A DNA stretch of 64,000 nucleotides from Oegoconia quadripuncta (lineage: Eukaryota > Arthropoda > Insecta > Lepidoptera > Autostichidae). Every line of letters starts with the position of its first letter. Within the stretch, counting starts at the first letter, position 1. The notes below the pieces were generated by a model that worked only from the letters and a program-made list of their open reading frames with translations, was not told where the DNA came from and did not search any database. The position numbers and the translations under genes are program-made. This document shows positions 39,191 through 51,800 of this stretch, piece by piece. Where the stretch lies: positions 37,878,778-37,942,777 of the forward strand of contig OX438744.1 of NCBI GenBank assembly GCA_949316235.1. The letters run 5' to 3'.

Positions 39191-41637
39191 ACAACATGCC
39201 TTAGACTATATGTGACTGCCGGACAAACAAATCTTAACTTAAGTCTCTAGGAAACTATATTCTACGCTTATTAACGAAATGTACTTAAAATAGGGCTTAA
39301 ATGTTACTTACAAATTCGCGCATTGATATTATTTGACTCTGGTTTAAGTCAAAGTGTAAACTATGGGGCTTTACAAACGGAAGAAATCCTGTTAAGGAGG
39401 GTGATCATGGCAGTTCGCTCTTCAAATTTTGACATAAGCCCGTGACTTATGGAAGATGTTGGAATGATACGATATAAAAAGAACGAATTACAACGTTCAA
39501 TTCTTTTTGAAATGTACCGGTACGTTACCGTTAAATGGCATAGTTGAATATTAGAATCTATTCCGTTGTAATATGATTCATATGACGACACGATTGACTG
39601 ACGTCGACTCGCGATTGATATAGTTTAATTTAGGGGATATTAGAAAGGGCATGTTGGCTAGTGTCCTTTTCCATTTAACCGTTACCACACTTAGTCCGGT
39701 TTGAACGAAGGCACCTTTAATGTGATAGCTTGACTATAACGCTATTCCTTAATATAATATTTATATGTAGATATCTAGTAAATATAGATAATCTATAAAA
39801 AACACTGGATAATATGAACCTTCAAGTTTAAAGAATTTATTATTAATAATATCGAAGTAAAGATAATGAATTATGTAAATGCAAAGACTAATGTGTGCGC
39901 CGTTATGGATGTGAATGCCGCACTCGGCGACGTCAATATAATTTTAGTGACAATTCTCTAGCTATCCTTATCTTATATTCAATGGTGAATAGAGACGGAA
40001 ATATAATTAAATGCCATTAAAATTGATTGAGCATCTTTTAGGTCGCCAGTTAGTAAAGCAACTTTACGATAAATTGGAACATGGATGGACATTCGGTTTC
40101 AATTTGGACATTAGGAAGCAACACATGATGTCCTCTGATGTCTTTTATCTCTAGATAAAAGGGAGATTAAAGTATAAACATTAGAGTGTTATTATTACAT
40201 GATCGACACTATGATCACATCGCACGTTTGTTGTATTGCTCAAGACAATCGGGGATCGAGGCTTCCACCGCACCTAGGGCCAATCAATTGGCCTTGTGAA
40301 TATGTCGACCGCTTTGTCGATGTCACATCGATTATTTGGTGGATTGCTCGCATCTTTACCGATTCTCATTGCAAACTAAGTCTAACTTATCCCTTTATAG
40401 ATTCCCATTATAACAGCAAATAAAAAGTTAGTAATTTTAGATCAGTAACAATGATTCAGACTAGTAGAAGATTTTTAAATTAAATTAGGTGAATTATTTG
40501 TTGCCAGCGAACAACGTTAATGTTTCATACAAATATCTAGTTTTAAATTATATACGTGCGAGTTGTAATCTTAAAACACAGAACTCGATTTAATATTATT
40601 TAGATAAAGTATCCAACAATGTCTTTATAACATAAATTTCATTATGTTAACAAAAAAATTTAAACATCTGGGGATACGAGAAAAATATGGGTTTGGTGGA
40701 GATGTGAGCAAAGCAGTGCACCCCGATTACCGATTAGTCAATAATCGATGTTTTCTATCGTCTCGCGATATTGTAATCGATTGTGCCAAATGACAAGGCA
40801 CACATGGTGTAATACAAACCGAAATATTTAAAATTACAAATGCAATAAAACTCTACGGAGTGGAGTGCTTTAAATAATTTAGTAATGGTAACCCTGTTTC
40901 TTGTTGTATCTTCTACCCTTGTTCATATATCAGTAGAAGTAGGTAGTAATGTTATTTACATATCTCTCGATGATATTTAGAGGTTATAATTGTTATGGTT
41001 CGTGTGTTATGCCATGGATTTGATATATGTTGTTGACTTGTATTGGGTGTTGGAGAATATCGAACATTCCCTTAAAACTACACTAATCTAATCGTGGACT
41101 CATTTGTATTCCACGTGAAGAGAATTCGTAAAACACAGACAAGTGGAGAGGGATATAAATTTTTTTCGGCACAATGACATGCGGGACCCTAATAACAGTG
41201 AAAGTGTGCCCTTTTGTATTGTAATCCGACTTGCTTTACGTCCTCTAAAGAACGACGAAGAAGAGTGTGTAGCTCAGAAAAGAAACAAAAACAACTCAAA
41301 CTCGCGGTAGCCGAGTCGAGAAATGTAGTATTATTAAGAATGTTCACAGTTCGATTTCTCGAATAAATTTCATGTAAAATAATAAACGTTCCACTTTAAA
41401 TATCTTTTCAGTACCCTAACAAATCGGCATGTTATGTATTTTTATTATAAAATGTTTTAGATTGGATTTTTTTTTTGGTTATTCTATTGCTGTTAAATAA
41501 TTATGTGATTCGATAGTGGATATGTTAGGTTTTGTTTTTCAAATTGTTAACTATGCTTTTCAGAGTTACACACGGGTGCAATCGAAGATGACATTACGTC
41601 ATACAGTTTACATTTAAATGAATTGACAAAATCTCTC

Positions 41638-41812
41638 TTAAAGTGATTCTACTTCGAATAAATGTCGTTAGGTGGCGTTGTTTTCAAATATTTGAACAAA
41701 GGATACTTTAAAAAAGTCTGTTCACATGAAACATTTCTTCTCGTAATAATAAAATGAAGACAATGCCACCTAGCGATATTTGTTTGAATTACATTTGTGT
41801 AGAATCACCTTA
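41638..41812. mobile_element. MITE with TTAAAGTGATTCTAC termini
   Basis: Inverted arms both contain the GTGGCGTTGTTTTCA/TGAAGACAATGCCAC word. Relatives: left arm at 2222-2283 and a decayed right arm at 9433-9487. It is the only clear transposon in the 6 kb after the Itpr stop. Confidence 0.7.
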
Positions 41813-44169
41813 ATAAATGCATCTCCTGCTCACTCAGTGGGAGAACACGATATTATGATAGTTTTGTCTTCAAAGAACAATTTACTATGAGGTTTCGTGT
41901 AGATAGAAAATTTCTATATTGTCTTTATTAACCTATTTCTAATGAAAAGAATAAAGAACAAGTTTGTTTGTTCGTATTTTAGTGTTCATAGGTTTAAAAA
42001 GTTGTGGCTGTTATGATCGGAGAGCTTATATATATACCTATATGCAGTCATTCTGTTTAGTAAGTACATAAACTCGTGATTCTATTTCAGCACTTCTATA
42101 TATTTTTAAATAAATTCTATCTTCAACTATGTCGTTCCATGAATTTTATTCTCAAGCAAGATTATTGCTGTGTAATTTTGTCGAGAGAAGAATTTATTAT
42201 TGTTAATGTTCATGGAGCGCAGTTTTATAACTTTAAAATATAAAAAAATAAATACTCGTTGAAATTTTACGACCACGATATGACAGATCGATATCAACAA
42301 CTTATATTAGGGACCAACAATGTCTCCGTTCCATACATTTTGGCAAGTATTTTTTAAAAACGGTTTTTGTTTATGGAACATGTTCTTTTTTGGCTTAATT
42401 TCTGGAATACTCAGATAGGTTTTGAGGGTCGCTAAAATTTCAACTGTATTTTGAAATATAATTTCTTTATAAGCTCTCCTGTATTAGAAATTTCTAATGT
42501 GCAATATATAATAGCTCAAAACCTGTTACCTATATACAGTAGTTAGAAAAAAAATCGAATTTTATTTAAAATATTAATGTCTTTTAAAGATCTGACTTTC
42601 TCTGTTCAAGTTGTGAATAATATGATTTGTTGTAATTAAGTAAATCGTCGCGTAAGTTCTAATGTCGCATATTTCGTCGTCCAATTTTACATTCATATGA
42701 AATAGCGTAGATTTTTCTAACAAAATCAAGTATATACAACAATATTAAATATACAAGTTTATTAATTCTATCAGTTTTAAGATAGCTAAATGTTTTACGC
42801 GGTGTTAGACCTTACCCGATGCAACGTTAATGGGTTATATCGGGTGATAGTTTGTTATAGTTAATTAAGTTTATAATTTTATTATAATCGAATGGTTGTT
42901 TTCCAAATGACAGTATATTTGAAAGTGGTGTCGATTGCGATGACACTAAATTGAAACTAATTTTAGTGTTAGGTAATGCCAGTGTTATTTGTCCAGGTGA
43001 ACATTCAAATTAGTTTTAGTCGCAAGTGTCGTCAGACGCGACATCAATGTTTGACGAAAAATCATAAATGCAATCGAAACAAACTATATTGTTAAGCAAT
43101 ATCTCCTCTGTCGTCTTGCCTTTTATAAAAAAAGCATAATTACATAGACGTGACTTGCTTGTTTCGATCTGAATTGTTTATGTCTTAGTTCGCTGTAGGA
43201 GCATTATTATTTTTTAATGTTATTTTTGACTTCGCAAATAATTTTATACAAGAAATAACCCATACAGTGCCATTCTTCTTCGTACCAATAGACGTTAAGA
43301 AATAATTAAAATAGTGTAGGCCAAATGTCAAACGTTCTATTGTTTTCATTGATCTGATTCTGTCGCTCTTTCTACAATCTCTGTCGACAATTGTTTTAAC
43401 TGTTTGACCTATATTGTTAACTACATTCCTTTTGCACTTTAATGTTCTCTCTTTTATACGTATTTCGTTGTTTTTCGCGGCGCATAGTTTTATTTTTATT
43501 ATACACAATACTATTTAAAAGGAATCAAATAATTTTACCAAATACTTCTAGAGATCTATATTTTTAAATCTTTAAAATCTACACTTAGCAAAGTTTTATG
43601 GGTAGTTAAAACGATATTTACCATACCAGAAGTATACATTCCTAGTGTATTTTTGTATTATTTAATTGAAAAACTCACTTGATCTGGGGATACATTTTTG
43701 AATCGCTGGAACGCTAACTCTGTTGTTATTTCATGAAAACAGTTACAAAGTTAGTTTATTAGTCTTCGTTTTTAAGGGTTTTATCAAAAGGACACCCTTT
43801 GTGAATGAAATCGTGCCGCTGAAACTGTGAAAGCGATTCAAAACCTCGTATATTTTGAAAGCTAGACCATTTTTCAGAGAGCTTTCCTTCCTTTGTACTT
43901 CTCTGTTAGATAGTTAAACAATAGTAGTGAATACTCGTACTACTCTGTCGGGTTAACCGCTGTTTGTGATCGACTTATAGTTGTGATGGCTGCAATAAAG
44001 TGTTTCGTATAAATGAAAAATAAATATATGGCACAAATTATTGTATTTTTTTTTTTTTGCTTTCTTTTTTCAACAATTTTTATGGGTAAAATTTACAGTC
44101 TTGCTTTGAGTTAATTTATGATACTAATACAAATATGGAAGTTAGAATAAAAACCAATGTATATCATTC

Positions 44170-44225
44170 ACCTACGGTGCCGAAACGTGGACGCTCACTA
44201 AGCACAATATCTGATCAAGATGTAA
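44170..44225 (+). mobile_element. LINE scrap (YGAETWTLTK motif)
   Basis: CCTACGGTGCCGAAACGTGGACGC reads YGAETWTLTKHN in frame, a hallmark of RTE-type ORF2; nothing more is preserved. Confidence 0.5.
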
Positions 44226-45160
44226 AGGAAAATATAACAAATTCCAACCAAGAACCAAACAATATCATAAAAATTAAGCCTGCTACCTTAATTGTGTTGC
44301 CGACTGTACATAACGCTAGAATTCATACAGTAGAATTCATAGAATTCATACATTCTAGATTTGGTCACGAAGCATATTTCATTTTTTTCGATTATCACGT
44401 TAATAAATTAGTGTCAAGTCTGAAATTTCACAGATGTAAAATTGAACTGTATATCTAAATATTGATATAAGTTTCAGTTATCACTACTACAGGAAAATCG
44501 GTTAATCGGTCGTCAAATAACTCCGCTGCGCGCCGTGGCCGGAACAAATTGAAGTTTCATCATAACTTTTTAACTAGGTATAGGATACTAATGAAACTTC
44601 AGTACCATTTATAGGCAGTAATTATCTATACAATAATGGTTCAAGTTAGTCTTTGGAGCGCTTATTGGAAGTGCTAGGACTAATTAAAGCATATTTCTAT
44701 TTACTAAAATAACTTCAAAACGGTGCATTATTGTGGATTCTTTTATTGCAAAACAAATTATAACTAATTAGCCAGATGTCCTGTACCAAAATCATAATCA
44801 TCCGTTTAGTCAATTCCGAGATACAGCAATCGTGCAAACGTTACCGCAGCAGGATTTTAAATATCTTCGCAACCATAGCACATAAATAAAAGACATCCGC
44901 ATTTTTGGGCCAGTGTTTTGTCACCTAATAAAAAGTACACCTAAAAAAAGCCGGTACTTAAGACTATCAACTTAGCTATTCAAAAGAATTTTTGGAACCT
45001 TAGTATAGTTATAAGAAATATTTGAAAATATCGCTCTCAGAAAACATTTTGGCTCACAAACTATACAAAAACTAAATTCTTTCCAAAAAAAAAAAAATAG
45101 ACAAGTGACAACTGACAACTGACATTTTTGACTGTGAGGTTATAATTTAAGTAGGGATAA

Positions 45161-45195
45161 CCATGGACGTAACAATCAAACTGTTACGTCCATGG
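45161..45195. repeat. Perfect 14-bp hairpin upstream of the protease gene
   Basis: CCATGGACGTAACA and TGTTACGTCCATGG around a 7-base loop; short GGGATAAC repeats flank it. Confidence 0.9.
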
Positions 45196-45750
45196 GGATA
45201 ACAGCAACAGCGAGCGAGCGACGGACGACTCTGAAAAGAAAAAACAATTTTTCTTTGGCCTAGCATCTTGTTTCCATGCGTGAGAATGCATGTGGTTAAT
45301 GTTGCCAGTATATAATTTCAAAGTTCCCCAAACCATATTTCAAACCTCTTTTGTTCTTTTCTAAAGTCCTTTAAAAATATATGTGTTAGGTTTTTAGCAC
45401 GTCTGATACTAAGAGTTCAAGACTATATTTACAACAAACTGGCCCAAAGATGTATGGATCTGTGCTGTTGTCCTTTACAAACATAAATTAAGTTGTAACA
45501 TTTATTTCAAATTCATATCTAATTTTAAGATAACATTTATTTCAACAAACCCGTTACAAAAGAAGAGATTTACAAATCACTTTACCAAATTTAAAAATTT
45601 GCTTACCAATTTACAGAAGCTGTATATCTAATTATATATTGCACTTGGATGGCGATTTTCGACATTTTCTGGCTGGGGTAACGCACATCTTTCTTTGTCG
45701 TGTAACATAGGAATGCCGCTTAGGAATTATATGGAAAAAAAAAAAAAAAC

Positions 45751-45806
45751 TGATAAGTTTTCCTGATAACCTGATATCGCATTAAATGATAGTGCTTGCT
45801 CAGTTA
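45751..45806 (+). promoter_or_regulatory. Candidate protease promoter: triple GATA and TCAGT initiator
   Basis: TGATAA at 45751 and 45764 and TGATAT at 45772 form a tight GATA cluster, followed by the arthropod initiator TCAGTT at 45800-45805, 19 bases before the ATG. GATA factors drive midgut expression of digestive enzymes in insects, which fits a secreted protease. No clear TATA box is seen. Function is inferred. Confidence 0.5.
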
Positions 45807-45818
45807 TAATCCGTAACC

Positions 45819-45858
45819 ATGTGGAGAACCTTGTTCTTGGTGGCTTTCGGCAGTTCCT
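45819..45858 (+). CDS. Serine protease exon 1: start codon and signal peptide
   Basis: The ATG in context AACCATGT starts MWRTLFLVAFGSS, a hydrophobic secretory signal, and ends one base into a codon at donor GTAAGT. An arthropod initiator TCAGT lies 19 bases upstream of the ATG and three GATA motifs lie upstream of that. Confidence 0.72.
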
Positions 45859-48800
45859 GTAAGTACTTACCATCTTTAATTATGTATATAGGTAAATAAA
45901 TTATACCATAATAATAAATAAGTAATAAATTCATTCATTGTCAGATAACAAGATCCACTATGTATTATGAAAAGGTCCTTAGCCAATACCGTAGGTGTTA
46001 TAGCTCGTCTGAAAACTTAAATTTAGGTCTTCAATGCCAAATGTTTAGACATGTTAAAACCTGACTTTCTTAGGCTATGCAGCAATTTCTTAGATTATAA
46101 TAAAAATATAGAATAACTTCATAAGTACCTCATTCTGAATCAAGTTTTATAAAGAACAAAAATACAGTATGATTATTATAAAAATTCTTTATTGCACACA
46201 AAAATAAAATACAAAGAACATTTAACATGGATGATGAAGTGTACAAAGGCGGTCTTATCGCTGATAGCGATTTCTTCCAGACAACCTCAGTTAAAGAAGC
46301 TTTTTAATAAGTAGTTGGATAGTGCAAGGTAAAAGGTGAATAACTTTAAATATCGGCAGGTATTGTAAAATTATTGTATAATTATAATCACACGTAGGTA
46401 TTTCCGAAAGCTGCTTGCTCGTTTATTCACAAAAAAAAATATGGCATAGTTTTTTTCCATAATGAAATTCGCTTAAATTTTTCTCCGTTTCTTTGTACGT
46501 TATTTAGTCGATACTGAAGTGACGCAGTGAGTTGTGAATCCCCGGCTATCTAATTTACATAGTCATGTTACCTCGTAGCCTAAAACGACTTGACCGATTT
46601 CGAAGTGTGTCGTTAGATTCGTCTTGATCCCTGGAGACGTATCATGGGATATATTTTATGGTTTACCATAATTTTTTTTAAATGCTGTCGGTGTTTTTGG
46701 TTCTTTCAGTATATTGTAATTTTTTTTTTTTTTTATTAAAAACTGGTTTCGCGTTTGACGTTTGACTGTCATTAGTTCAATGACACCAAATAGGTAGTTC
46801 TTTTGTTCTCTAATTATTATGTAACTTATTGAGCCGAAAATTCCAAACTTGTGCAGGGCCGTTTTAAACTAGGCCGGGGCCCTTGGGTACACAAGAATTT
46901 GGCGCCCTTTTGGAAAGTAAAAAAAGCGAATTATAATAACATTTTCTTACTGTATGACCATTTATTATAGAAAATCAAATACAGTATGATATAATATGTC
47001 ATTAATGATATTAGAATGCTGCAGGTTTTTTGATTACGATTACGATAATGGTTTCTTTCGGGATTTCTGTTGAGCAAAGTAAATTTCTTGAAGGATATCA
47101 CTTTCTATGCACATAATTGACAAATTACTCAGTTTTGAGAATAAATGTGTGAGATAAATTGTCGGTCCTTCGGGGCCCCCTGAGAATGGGCACGGGCCCC
47201 GTGTGCCCTTTGGTGCAGACGGTACTGAATGTGAGTTGACATTAACTTGCACACACCGTGATGTATTGAATATTGGTTTTCTATGATGTTTGTTGAAAAT
47301 GGCAACTTTAATTCCGGTGTATATCTACGCAATCTGTCAACATAATGAATAAACGTACGTTATACCTATACTTAGATAAGTGATGACGACTTAATCTCAC
47401 CACGAATGAAGTTACGAACAAAAATTATGTAAAAAGGGATATTACAAAATTTCAGACTATATTAATGAAAGTAATCCATGGGATTAAACGGCTCCTCTAC
47501 ACGATATATAAAATTGTTGTAACCTTTCTTGATTGTAAATGATTTATTGAAAAGAGACAAACCCTCTTGAGTTTCTCGCTAGCTCTTCTCAGTAGTGGTC
47601 GCGTTCCGAGCTAGTGGTAGTTTAAAAAACAAATGACGTTCATAAGTGCATATTGTATTGCCTACATGAATAAATGATTTTCATTTCATTTCATTTCGTG
47701 CACCGGGCCAACATATCGTCTCCATTTCTTCCGGCTGATAGCAGGAATCGGGAATCTGAAATCCGCAAATATGTCAACCATCTACAAAAAATGTACAAGA
47801 CTTATTATACCGGATGACTTTTTTAACCGTAAGGAAAAAAATAGGGCATAATATTACGTAAGTGAAATAGATATTGGCAGAGGTATCTTAATTTTTTTTA
47901 TATAAACCATCATCGAATAAAGGTTTCACGGTCGCGTCTGTAGCCTATTCCACATAATTAGATCATTAAATAAAATAAATATTGGAGAAGATGTGAATTC
48001 CAAATAAATTTCGCCAGGCGCATATTAATGTCCGGTCCTCGCGCGGGTCGATGAAGGTTTTGGAAAAAAGAAATCACTTACTAATATGCCCTATTTTTTC
48101 CTTACGGTAAAAAACTCACCGCTATACAAGGCTCAAAGCCTCATAACTAGGGATGTGCGTCATGGACAGACACAGTGCTATTTCTACTCTATGATAATAC
48201 CGAGTGAAATAGTTGTTTTGTATGACACCCCCCTGCCCCATGGAGGTGTTCTAATGAGCCAATTACTACAAACCTAGTCAAACAGTGTGAAATAACACAA
48301 TAGCATATTAATGGTTTATCTTATCTTTTTCAATATTATCGATCACGCACTACTTCTGGGAACAGCAATAGGGGTCAATGACAACTTATTGCATCACAAA
48401 ATGTGAATACCATAGGTATTTGCCCACAACTAGTGATGCAACGGAAGTGTCTTAGCGCAACCAGAAACGGAAACAGATGTCAAAAGTAACTATTCTATCT
48501 AAAGTGGCGACAAATTTGGTGGAGGTGCTGGGATTTCGCGAGCATGCATTGAGAGGCAGTGTCGCCAGCTTTATGCCGCTGCAACCGAGTAGCGGCATTA
48601 CAATGGGCCGGCTCCCTGTGTCAGTGAATGCTCAATGTCCATCGAGGACTAGTGCTAACCCCAAGTCCTTGCAAACAAGTAACGGCGTTGAAGGGGGCTG
48701 ATGGAGTCGGTGGACGTGCTCTCAATGTAGGCACGTGTCAAGTTTTGTGCGATTGGTGCAGCCCTAGCCTCTGTTCTTGCGAGACTTTGGCAACAGATAT

Positions 48801-51800
48801 GGGGACCGCTGTAAGAGCGGTTTTGCGCTCACACTAAACTGAAATCTACAGTATCGTAAATTATCTACCGCCTGCTATACGTCACACTGCCGTCTGTTTA
48901 TAGTGCCAATATTAGGGGGAAAAGCAAAGCAATGTTACCAAGTTACAAATCAATACATCATAATATGTATTCACTTACCATCTGATTCATGGCTGCTCGC
49001 GTAATTCGCGACAACTTTAAATGAAAATAGGTAGGTACAGAAAACTAGGTGTAATAGGTAGGTCATAGCGTATTTACTGTCTAACACATGTTTTATATTA
49101 ATCAATTGTTAGGAGATCTCAGTCAGAAACGAAATACTAGATTGTATGGATAGAAATTTATTAAATACTTGGAACACTGTTTAGCTATATGCTAAACAGT
49201 ATGGCAGGGCTTTTTGGCGGGAACTCGGCGAGTGAAGTAGCATTTTTTTTTTATAAGTCTTAAAATTTGTGCATTCTAACTTTTGAAGCTTAATAATGGC
49301 AGAATATTGTGCAGCAAACGTTAGTGTTGGTGTACAGGTGAAGGGAAGTGTAAATTAAAGTGCGTAACGGAGCTTTCGGGTTCCCACAAGAAGCCGCCAA
49401 AATCTTTTGTAAAGCATTCTGCCACTTTACTGAAGAATGACTTGACCGTGACTAGACTCTGTATACGACGAATTACTTGTTTTGATTGAGACTGACCTAT
49501 AAACTGAAGAAATAAGATAAATAAAAATTTTCACTCGAAACTGGCAGTAATGTCCCTCGACAATGAGGTTGACTGGTTGCCATCCTCAAAAATAAGAAGA
49601 AGAAGAAGTATGGCAGCTGGCGCGAAAGTTACGTCCCGAAACCGTCGTCGACACGAAGGTAGCCGATGTTGACCGATCGCCAGTCGTAGCTGTTACCAAC
49701 TTGAATTCTTTGGCTTTTTTTTGACGTTTGACGACGAAAGACCATAGACAAAAGCAATTTTTATCGTACAAACTCACAGAATAAACGTTTACGAAACTTA
49801 GATATGTTGCATTGTCTACCAATCTATTATCGACATTGCTAAAGCATTAACGTTTTTAGAAATGGAATCGCCACTAACAACTTGACACTTGTCTAGGCCC
49901 TCAGGTGCATACGTCCTCTCACAACAATAATGAGTAGGTATATGGTCTTATTAGTAGTATAGGCGTCGGTGGCTCAGCGATTAAGACGCAGTCTCCCAAT
50001 TTAGGAGGTCCGGGTTCGATTCCCAGGCAGGCTATGTACTAATAATTTTTAAATTTAATTTATTTACTTTATCCGACTGCTCTTAAGCGGTGGAGGAAAT
50101 CATCGTGAGGAAACCTGCATGCCTGAGAAATAAAAATTCAAAGGCATGTGAAGTCCCCAACCCGCATTGGGATAGCGTAGTGGACTACGGGCTGATGATG
50201 ATGAATAGTCTCATTGCGCAGAGAGTACCATACCATTATACCTACGCAGGGACCCAAAAACGCCGTCGTCGTCAATTTTATTGAATATTTTGTACGCCTA
50301 ATGGCATTCATTTTGAATTAGGTACATCCTTACTTAACTGTAATCCGTCGTCGTCGTCGTCATAGATACGATAAGTGTCACATCATATCTACCAACTTTG
50401 ATAACCGAATAAATGTAACCTCTGAAACCGTGTCTCCTGCGCATGTGTTATCCAAACCAAGGGGCGTGGCCCATACCATACAAAAAGAAAAAAAAACATT
50501 TATTCAGCTTACAATGTCTTACATGAAATTGTTATAGTAATGCCTGCTGAAATGGGTTCCAGCTTAGCATAATGCTGTAGTATGAACCATAGCGCTGATT
50601 TTCAGCTGGCACCTTCGTAGGGGTTAGGCGCACATATAGTAATTACAACACAAATAAACTTCACATATTGTACATAATAAAGGAAACCCTTATTAAATGC
50701 ACATACACAATTAACTTGTACCTACACCTGGATGATATCATCATGATTACATTGGTTTTCTAAATTATGCGTGTATATTACCTTCAAGGACTTCATGCGT
50801 ATGGTCCTTCAACTGCCTCCGTGGCTCAATGTAAACAACGTTGGGTTTACGATTCGGATGTCACGGGTTCGATCCCCAACGGGGTACTTGTTTCATTGCT
50901 TGGTTTGGTTGATCCTGCCACCATCTTATCTAAATCTGCCGTGTTGTCAGAGATAAGATAGCCAGTTCCCCAAATATTTGGGTTTACGGGTCAGTACGCT
51001 TCCACCTTCGGCCTCACTTCACTTAATATCAGGTGTGATTGAGGTCAAGTGCTGTGTATAACAAAAAAGAAAATAATTTAACTTCTGGCACAAGAGAGTC
51101 TCTGTCTAGTTATTCTAACCTACGTACTTATCTTATTGTCAGCCTGAAGACGTTCACTACTGAACATAGGCCTGGCCCATATAATTCCAGAGTGAGCGGT
51201 TGGAAGCGGCCTGTATGCAGCGATATCCCGCGATCGGTCGTCTGTTCAACATTCATGGACATAACCAGCTCGTTCGCATAACCAGGCTATTTCACAATTA
51301 ATAATGAAATATAATTGTGCCCTTTTGTAATATAAAAACCTTTTTTTTTTAAAGAGCAACCTCTCAAATTTCTTGTTTGTTCTTCTCAGGGGAAATTGCC
51401 TTTTGAACAAGCAGTACCTAGCTTTAAAAATGTTAAATCTGACTATTTTAAGTGTACCTTTTGTTTGTTAGGTTATGATAATTATCGAATTAGGTACAAT
51501 AAAAGATAACGGGACAAATTTTTTATGCAGGTTTAAACATGCTCTTCCATGTACTAACAACAGTGTTCATAATCTTGTATTGATTGGAATTTACATAATG
51601 ATTAATGAATCATGTAGAAATGATGTTATTTTCTTTTTTTGTTCTTTAATGAAAATTTTATTGGCATTACAGTTACTCGGGTGATGTAAGCAGTTAACAC
51701 CATGTGGTGGTCAAATACAGAGTACTATTTTTTTTATGCACATCGGGTTTGCACTTCGCCTCAATCACACCTGATGTTAAGTGAAGATGAGGCCGAAGGT

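Larger units (their letters stand above)
39191..45150 (+). other. Itpr 3' UTR / intergenic, mostly unique AT-rich DNA
   Basis: About 6 kb follows the Itpr stop with only one MITE (41638-41812) and a LINE scrap (44170-44225). Several AATAAA words occur (for example near 40418, 40846 and 43996), so the 3' UTR may be long, but no single cleavage site can be chosen by eye. The scarcity of transposons contrasts with both flanks and suggests transcribed, constrained 3' UTR, although this is inference. Confidence 0.4.

Noticed and set aside
44135..44458. 107-codon ORF after Itpr
   Set aside because: Its first part overlaps a LINE scrap read in another frame (YGAETWTLTK), and the rest is AT-rich with no motif.
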